From an uncultured Verrucomicrobiae bacterium (lineage in GTDB: Bacteria > Verrucomicrobiota > Verrucomicrobiia > Verrucomicrobiales > Akkermansiaceae): a stretch of 41,687 bases of DNA. Below the pieces are notes generated by a model, which saw nothing but the letters and a program-made list of their open reading frames with translations, searched no databases and was not told the DNA's origin. Where the stretch lies: positions 1-41,687 of the forward strand of contig CALGOH010000144.1 in NCBI GenBank assembly GCA_937957985.1. Direction: 5' to 3'. The translations under genes and the position numbers were made by a program. Positions 15,043 through 24,293 of this stretch are shown here, one piece after another. Each line of letters begins with the position of its first letter. The first letter of the stretch is position 1.

Positions 15043-18000
15043 ATGAAATCGCTCCTCCTCTCCCTCGCAGCCCTGGCGCTGCCGCTCGCCGCCGCGCCGC
15101 GGCTTCACGTTTCCGGACCGTCGATCGCGCCGGGGACGACCATTGAAATCGTCCTCGACCAGGAAGCCTGCCCGGCGGATCGCATCGGCAAGGTGGCCGC
15201 GACGCCGTGGCTCGAAACGGAACCCGCCTGGCCCGGCAAGACGGTGTGGAAGGAGGCGAACGTGTTGAGTTTCGTGCCCGACGAAATGCCGAAGCTCGGC
15301 ACCACCTACACCTTCACCCTGATCGGCAAGCACGTGCATCTCGACGGCTCGCCGGTGCCGGCCGGGAAGTTGGGAACGGCCTCGACCCCGGCTCCGGACA
15401 TCGACTACGCCACCCTCTTCGGTCGCTACACCGGCGAGTGGTCGGCGCGCACCGCCGCCTACTACCTGACCTTCAACGGCGAGGTCGATCCGGAGGCCGC
15501 GGCGCCGTTTTTCCACTACGTCGACAAGGAAGGCCAGCGGGTCGCCGCGCGGGTCTGGCGCCCCAATTTCGGCGAGCTGAAACAGCCGGGCTACGTGCGG
15601 CCGACCTTCCGCCAGAGCTACGAGGCCGCGCTCGCCGGACGCGACTTCGAGCCCGAGCTCACCCCCGGTTTCGAGCCGGCGAACGGCCTGATGGTCGAGC
15701 CCGCCTCCCCGCTTCCCGTCGGCGAGGAGTGGAACTTGGTCGCCCGTGCCGGATTGCCGGTCGGCGATGCCACGACCGGTGCGGAGAGCCGCCGCCGCGT
15801 CGGCGATGTGGATCCCTTCAAGCTCGAGACCGCCTACGGCCGCACGGTGGCCGACGAACCGCGGCGGATCGTGATCGACTTCACCCGCAACCTGCCCGAG
15901 GAGCTGCCCGCCGGACTGGTGCGGGTCGAGCCGGAGGTGCCGGAGATGAAGCTGGTCGTGGAAGGCGACGAGATCCAGGTCCACGGGGATCTCTCCGGTC
16001 ACGACCACTGGACGGTCTTCCTCGAAGGCGGGATCACGTCGTTCGACGGCCTGCCGCTGGGCAAGCGTCGCGTCGAAAAGGTCAAGTTCCAGCACCTCGC
16101 GCCGGGTCTCGGCCTGGCCAGCGAGGATGAAAGCCAGCTCGCCAGCGGCTCGCGGCTCTACCGCGTCTCGACGGTGAACCTCGATTCGCTGCGGGTGCGG
16201 ATCAAGCAACTCGGCGGCCGCCAGCTCATCCGCGCGCGGCAGGGCTACCGCTACTACAGCGGCCGCGGGGCCAACGGCGACTCGCTGAGCCCGCAGCGGC
16301 TCATGCCCTACGAAATGATGACCGGCAAGACGATCGCCGACTTCAAGGTGCCGCTCGACAACCCGATCGACACCTCGCGCGAGTTGTTCATCGACTGGGA
16401 CAAGGTGATCGCCGGCGACGCCGAGCCGTACGTCATCGGCAAGGTGCCCGAGGAGCCGCGCGAGGCCGGAGCCGCCGCTCCCGGCGCGTTCTTCATCGAG
16501 ATCGTCGGCGAGCCGAAGGGCCAGGCGCACCCCGCCCGGCGCCGCGCGGTGCAGTCGCTGGTCCAGCTCACCGACCTCGGCATGGCGTGGAAACTCAGCC
16601 GCGGCGAGGCGAAGGCCTTTGTCTTCTCGTGCCGCACCGGACAGCCGCTCGAGGGCGTGCGGGTCGAGCTTTTCGGCGAGGACGCCGAACCGCTCGGCGA
16701 GGTGAAGACCGATGCCGACGGCATGGCGACGCTGCCGCGCGAATCCGCCATGCGTCATCTGCGCGCCAGCCTCGGCCGCGACCAGTTCTCCGCGCCCTAC
16801 GACGAGGCGATGCCGACCGTCGGCCTGTGGCGCTTCCCGGTGCGCTACTCGTGGGACGAGCAGCCGATGGAACAGCGGCGGGTGATGCTTTTCTCCGACC
16901 GCTCGCTCTACCGTCCGGGCGAGGAGGTCCACGTGAAGGGACTCGTCCGCCGTCAGGACGGCAACGCGATCGAGCACGACGCGCCGGGCACGGTGCGCTT
17001 CACGGTGACCAACCCGACCGGGACCGAGATCCTCGCCGAGGACCTCGAGGTCTCCAAGGCGGGCTCCTTCGATCATTCGTTCCGGCTGCCGGCGGAAACC
17101 ACCGGCTTCCACCGCGTCGAGGTCGTCTGGCGGGAGGAGTACGAAGCGGCCTCGAAGATCGAGAACTGGGTCAAGCGCTCCCACGCGGTCGAGGGCAGCC
17201 AGGTGTCCATGCGGTTGCGCGTCGAGGAGTTCCGCCGCAACGCTTTCGAGATCATCCACGAACTGACCGAGCCCGAGCCCGGCGCCGCGGAGGTCGAGAT
17301 GAACTTGTCGGCCAGAAACTTCAACGGCCAGCCGCTGGACGGGGCGGACGTGAACGTCTGGTCACGGGTGAGCGACCGCAATTTCTATCCGGAGCATTTC
17401 CGCGACCACCTCTTCGGTGATCACCGGCAGCCCGACTTCAACTACTGGTATCACTACTTCGGCTACCGCTGGGACGACGACCACGGCAACCGCCGCAGCG
17501 ACACCGAGACCACGGAGCTGACGCTCGACGACGAGGGTCGGGCGACGGTCATGGCGACGGTGCCCGAGGCCGAGTTCCCGACGCTCCGGGATGTGATGGT
17601 GCAGATCGAGGTGACCGACTCGAACCGCCAGACGCTGAGCCGGACGAGCACGACCCTCGTGCATCCGGCGTCGGTGTATGTCGGTGTGCGCCGCGTCGAC
17701 CGGCTGGTCCGCGTGGGCGACGAGCTGCCGCTCGACCTGGTGATGGTCGATCCTTCCGGTGCCCGGGTCGAACGGGACTACGAGGTCACTGCGAAGCTGT
17801 CCCGCGAGGTGAACGAGCAGGTCCGCCTGCAGACGGCGCAGGGTGGCGCGGTGCGCAACGAGGCGCGCGAGGAGGAGCTTTCGACCACGAAGGTGAAGGT
17901 CGGGGAGGGGGATTCGATCTTTCTCTTCGCTCCGACCAAGACCGGTCACCACACGCTCGAGCTGCGCGGCACCGACGAGGCGGGCCGGCCCTTCGCCACG

Positions 18001-20820
18001 GCGGTGACCTTCCACGTCTACGGCACCGACGAGTATCCCTGGGCATACGAGGACAGCATGCGGATCAAGCTGGTCTCCGAGAAGAAGATGTACCGACCCG
18101 GCGACACCGCGCGGGTGCTGGTGCTCTCACCGATCGAGGGCACGGCGCTGGTAACGGTCGAGCGCGAGGGGGTGAGCCGTTCGTTCACGACCAAGCTCGA
18201 TCCCGCCGACCCGGTGATCGAGCTGCCGGTCACCGACGACGACGCGCCGAATTGCTATGTCTCGGTGCTGGTGATCAAGGGCGCCGACGACAGCCTGCGG
18301 AAGTTCAAGGAACCGCAGCTCCGGCTCGGATACTGCGAGCTGATGGTCGAGAACGTCCGCGACCGGCTGAAGGTCGAGATTGCGAAAATCGACGGCGAAC
18401 ACTCGGCCGATCCGGTCGAGGGCGAGCCGGTGTCGTTGATGCCGGGGTCCGATGTCGCGATCGAGGGCGTGGTAATGACCGCCGATGGACGCCCGGCCGC
18501 GGGGGCCGAGGTCACGATCTACGCCGAGGACGAGGGCACGCTGGCGGTGGTCGGCTACGAGACGCCCGATCCGATGTCGTTTTTCTACGACCCGCGGCTG
18601 CTGCGGGTGGAATGCGGAACCTCGCTCGGCAACTTCGTGCCCGAGGCACCGGACGAGCAGACCTTCTACAACAAGGGCCTCTTCATCGGAGGAGGTGACG
18701 GCTACGGCGATGGCGGCGCGCTCGACGTGCCGCGGCGCGACTTCAATCCCTGCGCCTTCTGGATGCCGACGATCGTCACCGATGCCGGCGGGCGCTTCCG
18801 CATCGAGGCCGACCTGCCGGACACGCTCACGCGCTACCGCCTGATCGCCGTGGCGCACCATCACGCTTCGCGCTTCGGTCACGTCGAGGACGCGTTCCTG
18901 GTCAACAAGCCGCTGATGCTCGAGCCCCAGCAGCCGCGCTTCGCCAACGAGGGCGACCGGCTGGCGATGCGGGCGACGATCCGCAACGCCTCCGATCTGG
19001 CAGGCGAGTGGCAGGTCACGCTGGTGCCGAACCCGCCGGCCTCCGATCCGGTCGCCGCCCTGGTGGATGGCGTCGCGGAAAGTACCACGGTCACGCTCGC
19101 CGCCGGTGAGGCGACCACCGTGCGCTTCGACGTCGACTTCCGGAACACGGGCGAGGCGGTGATGAATTGGCGGGCCGAGCCGGTGAAGCTGGCCGGCCGC
19201 GCGCCGAACCCCGCGGAACGCCGCCGCCACGCCGACGCGGTCGAGTCGATCTTCCCGGTCGAGTATCCGGTGCCGTTGCTGCGGCAGACGCGACTGGTGC
19301 GCCTCGAAGGCGGGGCCGGCGCGCTCGACCTGCTGAAGGATCTCGACCCGGCCCTGCTGGACGGTCGCGGGCACCTCGAGGTCGAACTTTCCCGCTCGCT
19401 GCTGCTCGAGGCCGGAGGGGCGGTGGATTATCTACTACAGTACCCGTACGGCTGCGTCGAGCAGACGACCTCCTCGCTGATCCCTTGGCTGGCGGTCGAG
19501 CGCCTGCGCGTCGCCTCGCCGGAGCTCGCCAAGCACACGCCGGAGGAGGTGGATGGTGCCATCCGGCACGGGGTCCAGCGCCTGCTCTCGATGCAGAACT
19601 CCGACGGCGGTTTCGGCTACTGGACGAGTGCCGAGGAATCGAGCCGCTGGTCGAGCAGCTATGCCGGGATGGGTCTGGTGATGGCCTCCCGCCACGCCTC
19701 CGTGCCGCCGGGAGCGATCGACCGTCTGTGCGGCTACCTGATGCGCGAGCTCCGGGAAACCGGCGACAAGGCCAACCCGGCCGAGCTGGAGATCGTCGCG
19801 CGGGACCTGTGGGTGCTGGCGATGGCCGGCAAGCCCCAGGAAGCCTACATCGATCTCCTCCGCAAGCGGATGCCCCAGCTTTCCGGTCGGGCTCGATGCT
19901 TCCTGGCGCTGGCGGAGGTCACCGCAGGCCGCGACAGCCAGGCCCGCGCTCTGTTGGAACAGACCGGGGACGTTCCCGAGAAGAGCGGATGGTGGATGCG
20001 CTGGCAGCCCGACGACGCGCTCAAGCTGCTCGCGTGGTCGGCGATCGACCGCGAGTCGCCGCAGGCGCTGGCCGCGCTCGACAAGATGCTCCGCGACCGG
20101 AATCCCTACGGCCACTGGCACACCACGTGGATGAATGCCTGGTCGGTGCTGGCCCTCGCCGCCTATGCCGGTGACGAGGAGTGGCAGCCGAGCGAGCTGG
20201 TCGTCGACACCGGCGGTGATCCCGAGGTGGTCACGGTCGACACGGAAAACCCCGTGGTTTCCCGCCGCCTGGCCCTGCATCCCGGACTGCGCTTCTCGGT
20301 GTCCTCCGAAGGCCCCGCCTTCGCGCGGATCAAGCTCGCCTCGAAGCCGAAGATCGCGCCGCTCCAGCCGGTGTCGGTGAACGGCATGGAGGTCACGCGG
20401 TTCTTCCGGCGGATGAATGCCGACGGAACCAGCGAGCCGCTCGACGTACCGAAGATCGGTGACCTGGTGCGGGTCGAACTGCGCGTCACCCTGCCGACCG
20501 ACGACGCCCGCTACATGGTCGTCGAGGACCGGCTGCCGGGTACCTTCGAGGCGGTGAACAATACCTTCGCCTCGCAGGCGGCCAACATGAACGCCGGCGC
20601 GACGAGCGAACGGAGCTGGTCGATCTCGCACAGCGAGATCCGCGCGGACCGGGTGATGTTCTTCATGGACCGCTGCTACGGCCGCGGAACCCGCACGCTG
20701 AGCTACCTCGCCCGCGTCGTGATGGAGGGAGACGCCTACGCCCCGCCCGCCAAGGTCGAGGCGATGTATGATCCCGATCAGCTCGCGCTGTCCGCAAGTC
20801 GGACCTTTGAGGTGGAGTGA
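15043..20820 (+). CDS. Bacterial alpha-2-macroglobulin with thioester
   Basis: This encodes 1925 residues from the ATG at 15043; an open frame back to 14812 is rejected because MKSLLLSLAALALPLAAA is a clean signal peptide. There is no lipobox, so it may be soluble or periplasmic rather than lipid-anchored. The protein is a long series of macroglobulin beta domains: SLYRPGEEVHVKG marks an MG domain near residue 630, with the repeat-like MYRPGDTARVLVLS later. The thioester motif CVEQ is at Cys1471 in YPYGCVEQTTSS, followed by the helical thioester domain (GGFGYWTS). The family traps attacking proteases through the bait region and thioester. The usual partner pbpC follows at 21902, after two insertions. 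Two divergent small genes lie upstream. Confidence 0.95.
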   Translation: MKSLLLSLAALALPLAAAPRLHVSGPSIAPGTTIEIVLDQEACPADRIGKVAATPWLETEPAWPGKTVWKEANVLSFVPDEMPKLGTTYTFTLIGKHVHLDGSPVPAGKLGTASTPAPDIDYATLFGRYTGEWSARTAAYYLTFNGEVDPEAAAPFFHYVDKEGQRVAARVWRPNFGELKQPGYVRPTFRQSYEAALAGRDFEPELTPGFEPANGLMVEPASPLPVGEEWNLVARAGLPVGDATTGAESRRRVGDVDPFKLETAYGRTVADEPRRIVIDFTRNLPEELPAGLVRVEPEVPEMKLVVEGDEIQVHGDLSGHDHWTVFLEGGITSFDGLPLGKRRVEKVKFQHLAPGLGLASEDESQLASGSRLYRVSTVNLDSLRVRIKQLGGRQLIRARQGYRYYSGRGANGDSLSPQRLMPYEMMTGKTIADFKVPLDNPIDTSRELFIDWDKVIAGDAEPYVIGKVPEEPREAGAAAPGAFFIEIVGEPKGQAHPARRRAVQSLVQLTDLGMAWKLSRGEAKAFVFSCRTGQPLEGVRVELFGEDAEPLGEVKTDADGMATLPRESAMRHLRASLGRDQFSAPYDEAMPTVGLWRFPVRYSWDEQPMEQRRVMLFSDRSLYRPGEEVHVKGLVRRQDGNAIEHDAPGTVRFTVTNPTGTEILAEDLEVSKAGSFDHSFRLPAETTGFHRVEVVWREEYEAASKIENWVKRSHAVEGSQVSMRLRVEEFRRNAFEIIHELTEPEPGAAEVEMNLSARNFNGQPLDGADVNVWSRVSDRNFYPEHFRDHLFGDHRQPDFNYWYHYFGYRWDDDHGNRRSDTETTELTLDDEGRATVMATVPEAEFPTLRDVMVQIEVTDSNRQTLSRTSTTLVHPASVYVGVRRVDRLVRVGDELPLDLVMVDPSGARVERDYEVTAKLSREVNEQVRLQTAQGGAVRNEAREEELSTTKVKVGEGDSIFLFAPTKTGHHTLELRGTDEAGRPFATAVTFHVYGTDEYPWAYEDSMRIKLVSEKKMYRPGDTARVLVLSPIEGTALVTVEREGVSRSFTTKLDPADPVIELPVTDDDAPNCYVSVLVIKGADDSLRKFKEPQLRLGYCELMVENVRDRLKVEIAKIDGEHSADPVEGEPVSLMPGSDVAIEGVVMTADGRPAAGAEVTIYAEDEGTLAVVGYETPDPMSFFYDPRLLRVECGTSLGNFVPEAPDEQTFYNKGLFIGGGDGYGDGGALDVPRRDFNPCAFWMPTIVTDAGGRFRIEADLPDTLTRYRLIAVAHHHASRFGHVEDAFLVNKPLMLEPQQPRFANEGDRLAMRATIRNASDLAGEWQVTLVPNPPASDPVAALVDGVAESTTVTLAAGEATTVRFDVDFRNTGEAVMNWRAEPVKLAGRAPNPAERRRHADAVESIFPVEYPVPLLRQTRLVRLEGGAGALDLLKDLDPALLDGRGHLEVELSRSLLLEAGGAVDYLLQYPYGCVEQTTSSLIPWLAVERLRVASPELAKHTPEEVDGAIRHGVQRLLSMQNSDGGFGYWTSAEESSRWSSSYAGMGLVMASRHASVPPGAIDRLCGYLMRELRETGDKANPAELEIVARDLWVLAMAGKPQEAYIDLLRKRMPQLSGRARCFLALAEVTAGRDSQARALLEQTGDVPEKSGWWMRWQPDDALKLLAWSAIDRESPQALAALDKMLRDRNPYGHWHTTWMNAWSVLALAAYAGDEEWQPSELVVDTGGDPEVVTVDTENPVVSRRLALHPGLRFSVSSEGPAFARIKLASKPKIAPLQPVSVNGMEVTRFFRRMNADGTSEPLDVPKIGDLVRVELRVTLPTDDARYMVVEDRLPGTFEAVNNTFASQAANMNAGATSERSWSISHSEIRADRVMFFMDRCYGRGTRTLSYLARVVMEGDAYAPPAKVEAMYDPDQLALSASRTFEVE

Positions 20821-21101
20821 TGTTTCGCACCGGGAAACGCATGCTGTTGATGGCTGCCTGTGTGCAGGCGATCGGTGGAGCTTTCCTCGCGGTGTCAGCC
20901 CGAGAAGGGGCATGGGCACCTGCGGGGCGGCTGTGTGGTTTCTGTCTGATCGCGATTCCTCTGTTCGTTGCCTTTGTCCGTGAGCATCCAAGAACTCGGG
21001 ATGATTTTGGCAGTGGGGTCGTGCGACTCGTGATCCTGGGTTGGATGACCGCCGGAAGCACGCTTCTTGGGATTGTTCTGGGACAGGTCGTCATTTCCTG
21101 A
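20820..21101 (+). CDS. Small membrane protein of unknown function
   Basis: This encodes 93 residues from the ATG at 20820, which overlaps the macroglobulin stop by one base (TGATG), so translation is coupled. Hydrophobic segments LLMAACVQAIGGAFLAVS, LCGFCLIAIPLFVAFV and VILGWMTAGSTLLGIVLGQVV give about three membrane spans. No motif is recognised. Its position suggests a role tied to the macroglobulin/PBP1C system or simply a hitchhiking gene. Confidence 0.65.
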   Translation: MFRTGKRMLLMAACVQAIGGAFLAVSAREGAWAPAGRLCGFCLIAIPLFVAFVREHPRTRDDFGSGVVRLVILGWMTAGSTLLGIVLGQVVIS

Positions 21102-21113
21102 TGACGAACAAGA

Positions 21114-21542
21114 TCACGACTCCAACATGAGGAGTGTCAGCCCCGGGAAGCGCCGGAAGCCTTGATCGAAAGTCACCAGCCGCAGACCCCGTTCCAGGGC
21201 CAGAGCGGCCAGCATCGCGTCGTTGCAATCGTTGCCCCGCAGATCCAGCTCCATGCACAACTTCGACCAACGCGTCCTCGCCGCAGTAGTCCAGGCCGCG
21301 ACTTCGACGCCCGGAGCCGAGCAGAGGATTTCGAGAAACGACGCCGCCGTCGCGAAAGGGGCCGGCTTCGGGAAAATGCCCGGGTGCGTGACCACGCGTA
21401 GAAATCCGGCTTCCACGGTGGGGAACAATCGCAGGGGCCGCCCCCGGTTCAGTGAGTCCTCAAGCCATTGTTTCGCCGTCCCATGCTCGGGCGATTCGCG
21501 ACGGAAGGCGTGGATCAGGACGTTGTTGTCAGGCAGATCCAT
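21114..21542 (-). CDS. vapC: VapC-type PIN-domain toxin
   Basis: This encodes 142 residues from the ATG at 21542 (MDLPDNNVLIHAFR); an upstream ATG at 21566 is rejected because the antitoxin frame ends there. PIN acidic residues are present: Asp5 in LPDNN, a glutamate in FPTVEAGFLR, GNDCNDAMLAALALE, and LVTFDQGF. VapC toxins are ribonucleases that cut tRNA or rRNA when free of antitoxin. The start overlaps the antitoxin gene by 14 bases. The pair is on the minus strand, opposite to its neighbours, between the macroglobulin operon and pbpC. Confidence 0.88.
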   Translation of the reverse strand: MDLPDNNVLIHAFRRESPEHGTAKQWLEDSLNRGRPLRLFPTVEAGFLRVVTHPGIFPKPAPFATAASFLEILCSAPGVEVAAWTTAARTRWSKLCMELDLRGNDCNDAMLAALALERGLRLVTFDQGFRRFPGLTLLMLES

Positions 21543-21786
21543 GGAGCTTGCGGAGATCGTCCTCAAGCGTCACCTCCTCGATGCGACGCTTCAACTCCTC
21601 GACACTCGTCGGCCCTCCGAGATCGCAGGACGGAAGCTCGACGTGCCGCGGCGAGGGCTGATCGAGACGCGACAGGCGCTCCTCCACCGACTCCTCGAGA
21701 AACCTCGTCAGGCTCAGCCCGAGTTCGGCCGCCTTGGCCTTGGCCCGACGATAGATCTCGTCGTCGATCCGCAGGGTGGTTTGCAT
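21529..21786 (-). CDS. vapB: VapB-type ribbon-helix-helix antitoxin
   Basis: This encodes 85 residues. The N-terminus MQTTLRIDDEIYRRAKAKAAELGLSLTRFLEESVEERL is a ribbon-helix-helix DNA-binding fold, and the C-terminal tail (SVEELKRRIEEVTLEDDLRKL) should wrap the PIN toxin. It precedes and overlaps the toxin gene, the normal order. By analogy it should repress its own promoter. The upstream leader on the minus strand contains TCATGTGTGACAGATTTCTGTCATG, with inverted GACAGA/TCTGTC, which could be its operator. Confidence 0.85.
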   Translation of the reverse strand: MQTTLRIDDEIYRRAKAKAAELGLSLTRFLEESVEERLSRLDQPSPRHVELPSCDLGGPTSVEELKRRIEEVTLEDDLRKLHGSA

Positions 21787-21808
21787 GACAGAAATCTGTC
21801 ACACATGA
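21784..21808 (-). promoter_or_regulatory. Possible operator of the vapBC pair
   Basis: ATGACAGAAATCTGTCA at 21785-21801 is an inverted repeat (TGACAGA / TCTGTCA) overlapping the antitoxin start. Ribbon-helix-helix antitoxins usually bind such palindromes near their start. This is inferred from symmetry and position alone. Confidence 0.45.
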
Positions 21809-21885
21809 TTCGGCGGGTCAAGAAGGCCATGCCGCTGACTCGCGGTTACCTCCACACAACAGCGGACGGCCGTCGCTTTCTCTGA

Positions 21886-21891
21886 TAGATT
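21886..21891 (+). promoter_or_regulatory. Candidate extended -10 of pbpC
   Basis: TGATAGATT (21883-21891) matches the TGnTAnnnT form of an extended -10 element, 10 bases before the ATG of pbpC. This would give pbpC its own promoter, independent of the macroglobulin transcript, with almost no leader. Confidence 0.35.
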
Positions 21892-21901
21892 GCCTCCCAC
21901 G

Positions 21902-24127
21902 ATGCCCAAGCTTCGCAAGCGCTACGCCATCCCGGCCACCCTGCTGCTGGCCTGGCTGGCCGGCTGGTTCGGCGTGCCGTGGCTGGCCGACCTGCCGGAA
22001 TCGCTCGCGGCGCCGCCGGCCTCCCCGGTGCTGCTCGATCGAAATGGTGAGCCACTGCATCACCTGACCTTGCCGGACTTCACGCGCAGCGCTCCGGTCG
22101 GGCTGGACGCGGTTCCGCGCGAGTTGATCGACTGCACGATCGCCGCCGAGGACAAGCGCTTCTTCGATCATGGCGGCATCGACCTGCTGGCCACCGCCCG
22201 GGCCGCCCGCGACTGGATGCGCCGCGGCGAGGCGGTCTCGGGTGCCTCGACCATTACCCAGCAACTCGTGAAGCTGTCGTCGCCGCCAAGACCGCGCAGC
22301 CTGGGGACGAAGGTCCACGAAGCGCTGGTCGCCCGGCGTCTCGAGATGAGCTGGTCGAAACACCAGATCCTCGAGGCCTACCTGAACCGCCTGAGCTACG
22401 GCAACCTCAGGACCGGACCCGCCGAGGCGGCGCGCTTCTATTTCCAGAAGCCGCTCGGGCAGCTCTCGCTCGGCGAATGCGCCTTGCTGGCGGGCCTGCC
22501 GCAGGCCCCGTCGCGGCTCGATCCGATCGACCATCCGGAGCGGGCGATGGAGCGCCGCGAAACGGTGCTCGACCGGCTGGCGGCCACCGGGAAGTACGAC
22601 GAAGATCGTATTTCGGCCGCCCGCGGCGAGGTCCCGCGGCTGCGCCCGCTCGACGAGGATCCGGTCGCGCCCTGGTTGCCGGAGATGGCCGGCGGGCGGG
22701 CCCGGACCACGCTCGACGCCGCGTTGCAGCGGGAGGTCGAGGCGATCGTGGCGGAGGAACTCGCGCCGCTGCGCGACTCGAACCTGCGACACGTCGCGGT
22801 CGTGGTGATCGACAATCCGAGCGGTGAGATCCTCGCCCTGGTGTCGTCCGGCGATTGGGACGACCCCCGGGGCGGACGGATCAACGGCGCCCTCGCTCCC
22901 CGTTCTCCCGGCTCGACGCTCAAGCCCTTCACCTACCTGCTGTCGTTCCGCAGCGGCCGCCATCCGGGCTCGATCATCGCCGACATCCCGACCCGCTTCC
23001 GCACCGTGCAGGGACTCGACGCGCCGGAGAATTTCGACCGTGCCTTCCGCGGGCCGGTGACGATCCGGCAGGCGCTGGCCTGCTCGCTGAACGTGCCGGC
23101 GATGCGCGAGTTGAACCGCCTCGGCGGTCCGGCTCCCCTGGCGGGCCTGCTGCATCGCCTCGACGTGCTGCCGAGCCGGGAGGTCGGCGTCGAGACAGGT
23201 CTCGGGCTCACCCTCGGCAACGCCCCGGTGCGCCTGCTCGACCTGACCAATGCCTACGCGACGTTGGCCCGCGGCGGCCTGCACCGGCCCGCCACGCTCG
23301 ATCCCGATGCGGATGCGTCGCCGCTTCGGGTGTTCGGGGAAACCGAGGCCTGGCTGGTCGCCGACATCCTCGCGGATCCCGTCGCGCGCGCACCGGCTTT
23401 CGGTCGCGGCGGGCCGCTCGAGCTTCCCTTTCCCTGCGCCGCGAAGACCGGCACCTCGTCGGACTTCCGCGACAACTGGTGCCTCGGTTTCACCGCCCGG
23501 TTCACGGTCGGCGTCTGGGCCGGAAATTTCGACAACAGTCCGCTGAAGGGACTTTCCGGCGTCGCCGGGGCGGGGCCGGTCTTCCAGCGGACGATGCTCG
23601 CGCTCCACCGCGACCGCGAGCCCGCGTGGCTGGAGCGTCCGGAGGGACTGGCTCGGATCCGGATTGATGCCCGCAGCGGAAAAGCGGTGGCCGGTGGGAC
23701 GCGGCACTCGGTGCTCGAGTGGATCCCGGAGGGCGCCGAACCGTCGCCTGCGTCCGTCGCGGACTACGACGACCGCAGCCGTCTCTACCTCGACTCGTCC
23801 TATGCCGAGTGGCTGGCCTCGGATCATAACCGGCGCCGGTCCGAGTTCGCGCCGCGTCCGGCTTCTCCGGCGGAGTCCCCCTTGAGGATTCTCGCACCGC
23901 GCAAGGGGATCACCTACCTGCTCGATCCCGAGCTGCCGAATGGCGGACGCCTGCATCTGGCGACCAACCTTCCCGGTCTGGCGGAGTGGACGTGTGAAAC
24001 GCTGGATCTCGTCACCGGAGATCCCGAGCCGGTCGTCGTCCTGAAGCCCGGGCGGCATTCCCTGCGGGCGACCGATCCCCGCAGCGGCGAGACGCAGGAG
24101 GTCGAGCTGGTGGTGGAGGAACGGTAG
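21902..24127 (+). CDS. pbpC: Penicillin-binding protein 1C
   Basis: This encodes 741 residues from the ATG at 21902 (MPKLRKRYAIPATLLLAWLAGW, a membrane anchor); a TTG at 21890 in frame is less likely. The glycosyltransferase domain (GT51) has the catalytic Glu83 in IAAEDKRFFDHGGID, plus ASTITQQLVK. The transpeptidase domain has S-x-x-K with Ser338 (GSTLKPFTY) and the KTGT box at Lys515. The C-terminal 100 residues fit the PBP1C-specific tail domain. PBP1C is paired with alpha-2-macroglobulin in many bacteria and is thought to repair wall damage. Here they are about 1.1 kb apart. The stop TAG is immediately followed by a REP-like element. Confidence 0.95.
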   Translation: MPKLRKRYAIPATLLLAWLAGWFGVPWLADLPESLAAPPASPVLLDRNGEPLHHLTLPDFTRSAPVGLDAVPRELIDCTIAAEDKRFFDHGGIDLLATARAARDWMRRGEAVSGASTITQQLVKLSSPPRPRSLGTKVHEALVARRLEMSWSKHQILEAYLNRLSYGNLRTGPAEAARFYFQKPLGQLSLGECALLAGLPQAPSRLDPIDHPERAMERRETVLDRLAATGKYDEDRISAARGEVPRLRPLDEDPVAPWLPEMAGGRARTTLDAALQREVEAIVAEELAPLRDSNLRHVAVVVIDNPSGEILALVSSGDWDDPRGGRINGALAPRSPGSTLKPFTYLLSFRSGRHPGSIIADIPTRFRTVQGLDAPENFDRAFRGPVTIRQALACSLNVPAMRELNRLGGPAPLAGLLHRLDVLPSREVGVETGLGLTLGNAPVRLLDLTNAYATLARGGLHRPATLDPDADASPLRVFGETEAWLVADILADPVARAPAFGRGGPLELPFPCAAKTGTSSDFRDNWCLGFTARFTVGVWAGNFDNSPLKGLSGVAGAGPVFQRTMLALHRDREPAWLERPEGLARIRIDARSGKAVAGGTRHSVLEWIPEGAEPSPASVADYDDRSRLYLDSSYAEWLASDHNRRRSEFAPRPASPAESPLRILAPRKGITYLLDPELPNGGRLHLATNLPGLAEWTCETLDLVTGDPEPVVVLKPGRHSLRATDPRSGETQEVELVVEER

Positions 24128-24251
24128 GGAGTGGCGCTTTCCAAGCGCCATGATGGGCGGGTGGGCGATCTCCCGATCGCCCGGTGGTCGGATTCCCGGC
24201 GATTCGAGAATCGCCGCCCCGGCCATCATGGCTCCTTCAAGGAGCCACTCC
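24128..24251. repeat. Four-hairpin REP-like element
   Basis: The element begins on the base after the pbpC stop and is bounded by inverted GGAGTGGC (24128-24135) and GCCACTCC (24244-24251). It contains four successive perfect or near-perfect hairpins: GGCGCTTtccAAGCGCC, GGGCGATctcccGATCGCCC, GGCGATTcgagAATCGCC and GGCTCCTTcaAGGAGCC. CATGATGG and CCATCATG inside also pair, so the whole can fold as a cruciform. It probably ends pbpC transcription and looks like a member of the RAYT/REP family. Confidence 0.7.
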
Positions 24252-24293
24252 TTTCTCCTTCCGGCCCCCGCTCCAACAGATCAGCATCCGCCC

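Noticed and set aside
14935..17259. A long minus-strand open frame opposite the macroglobulin gene
   Set aside because: High-GC shadow; residue content is biased and no motif is present, while the plus strand encodes a complete macroglobulin.
21818..24229. A minus-strand open frame of about 800 codons opposite pbpC
   Set aside because: It is an arginine-rich shadow with no domains; pbpC on the plus strand has all expected motifs.
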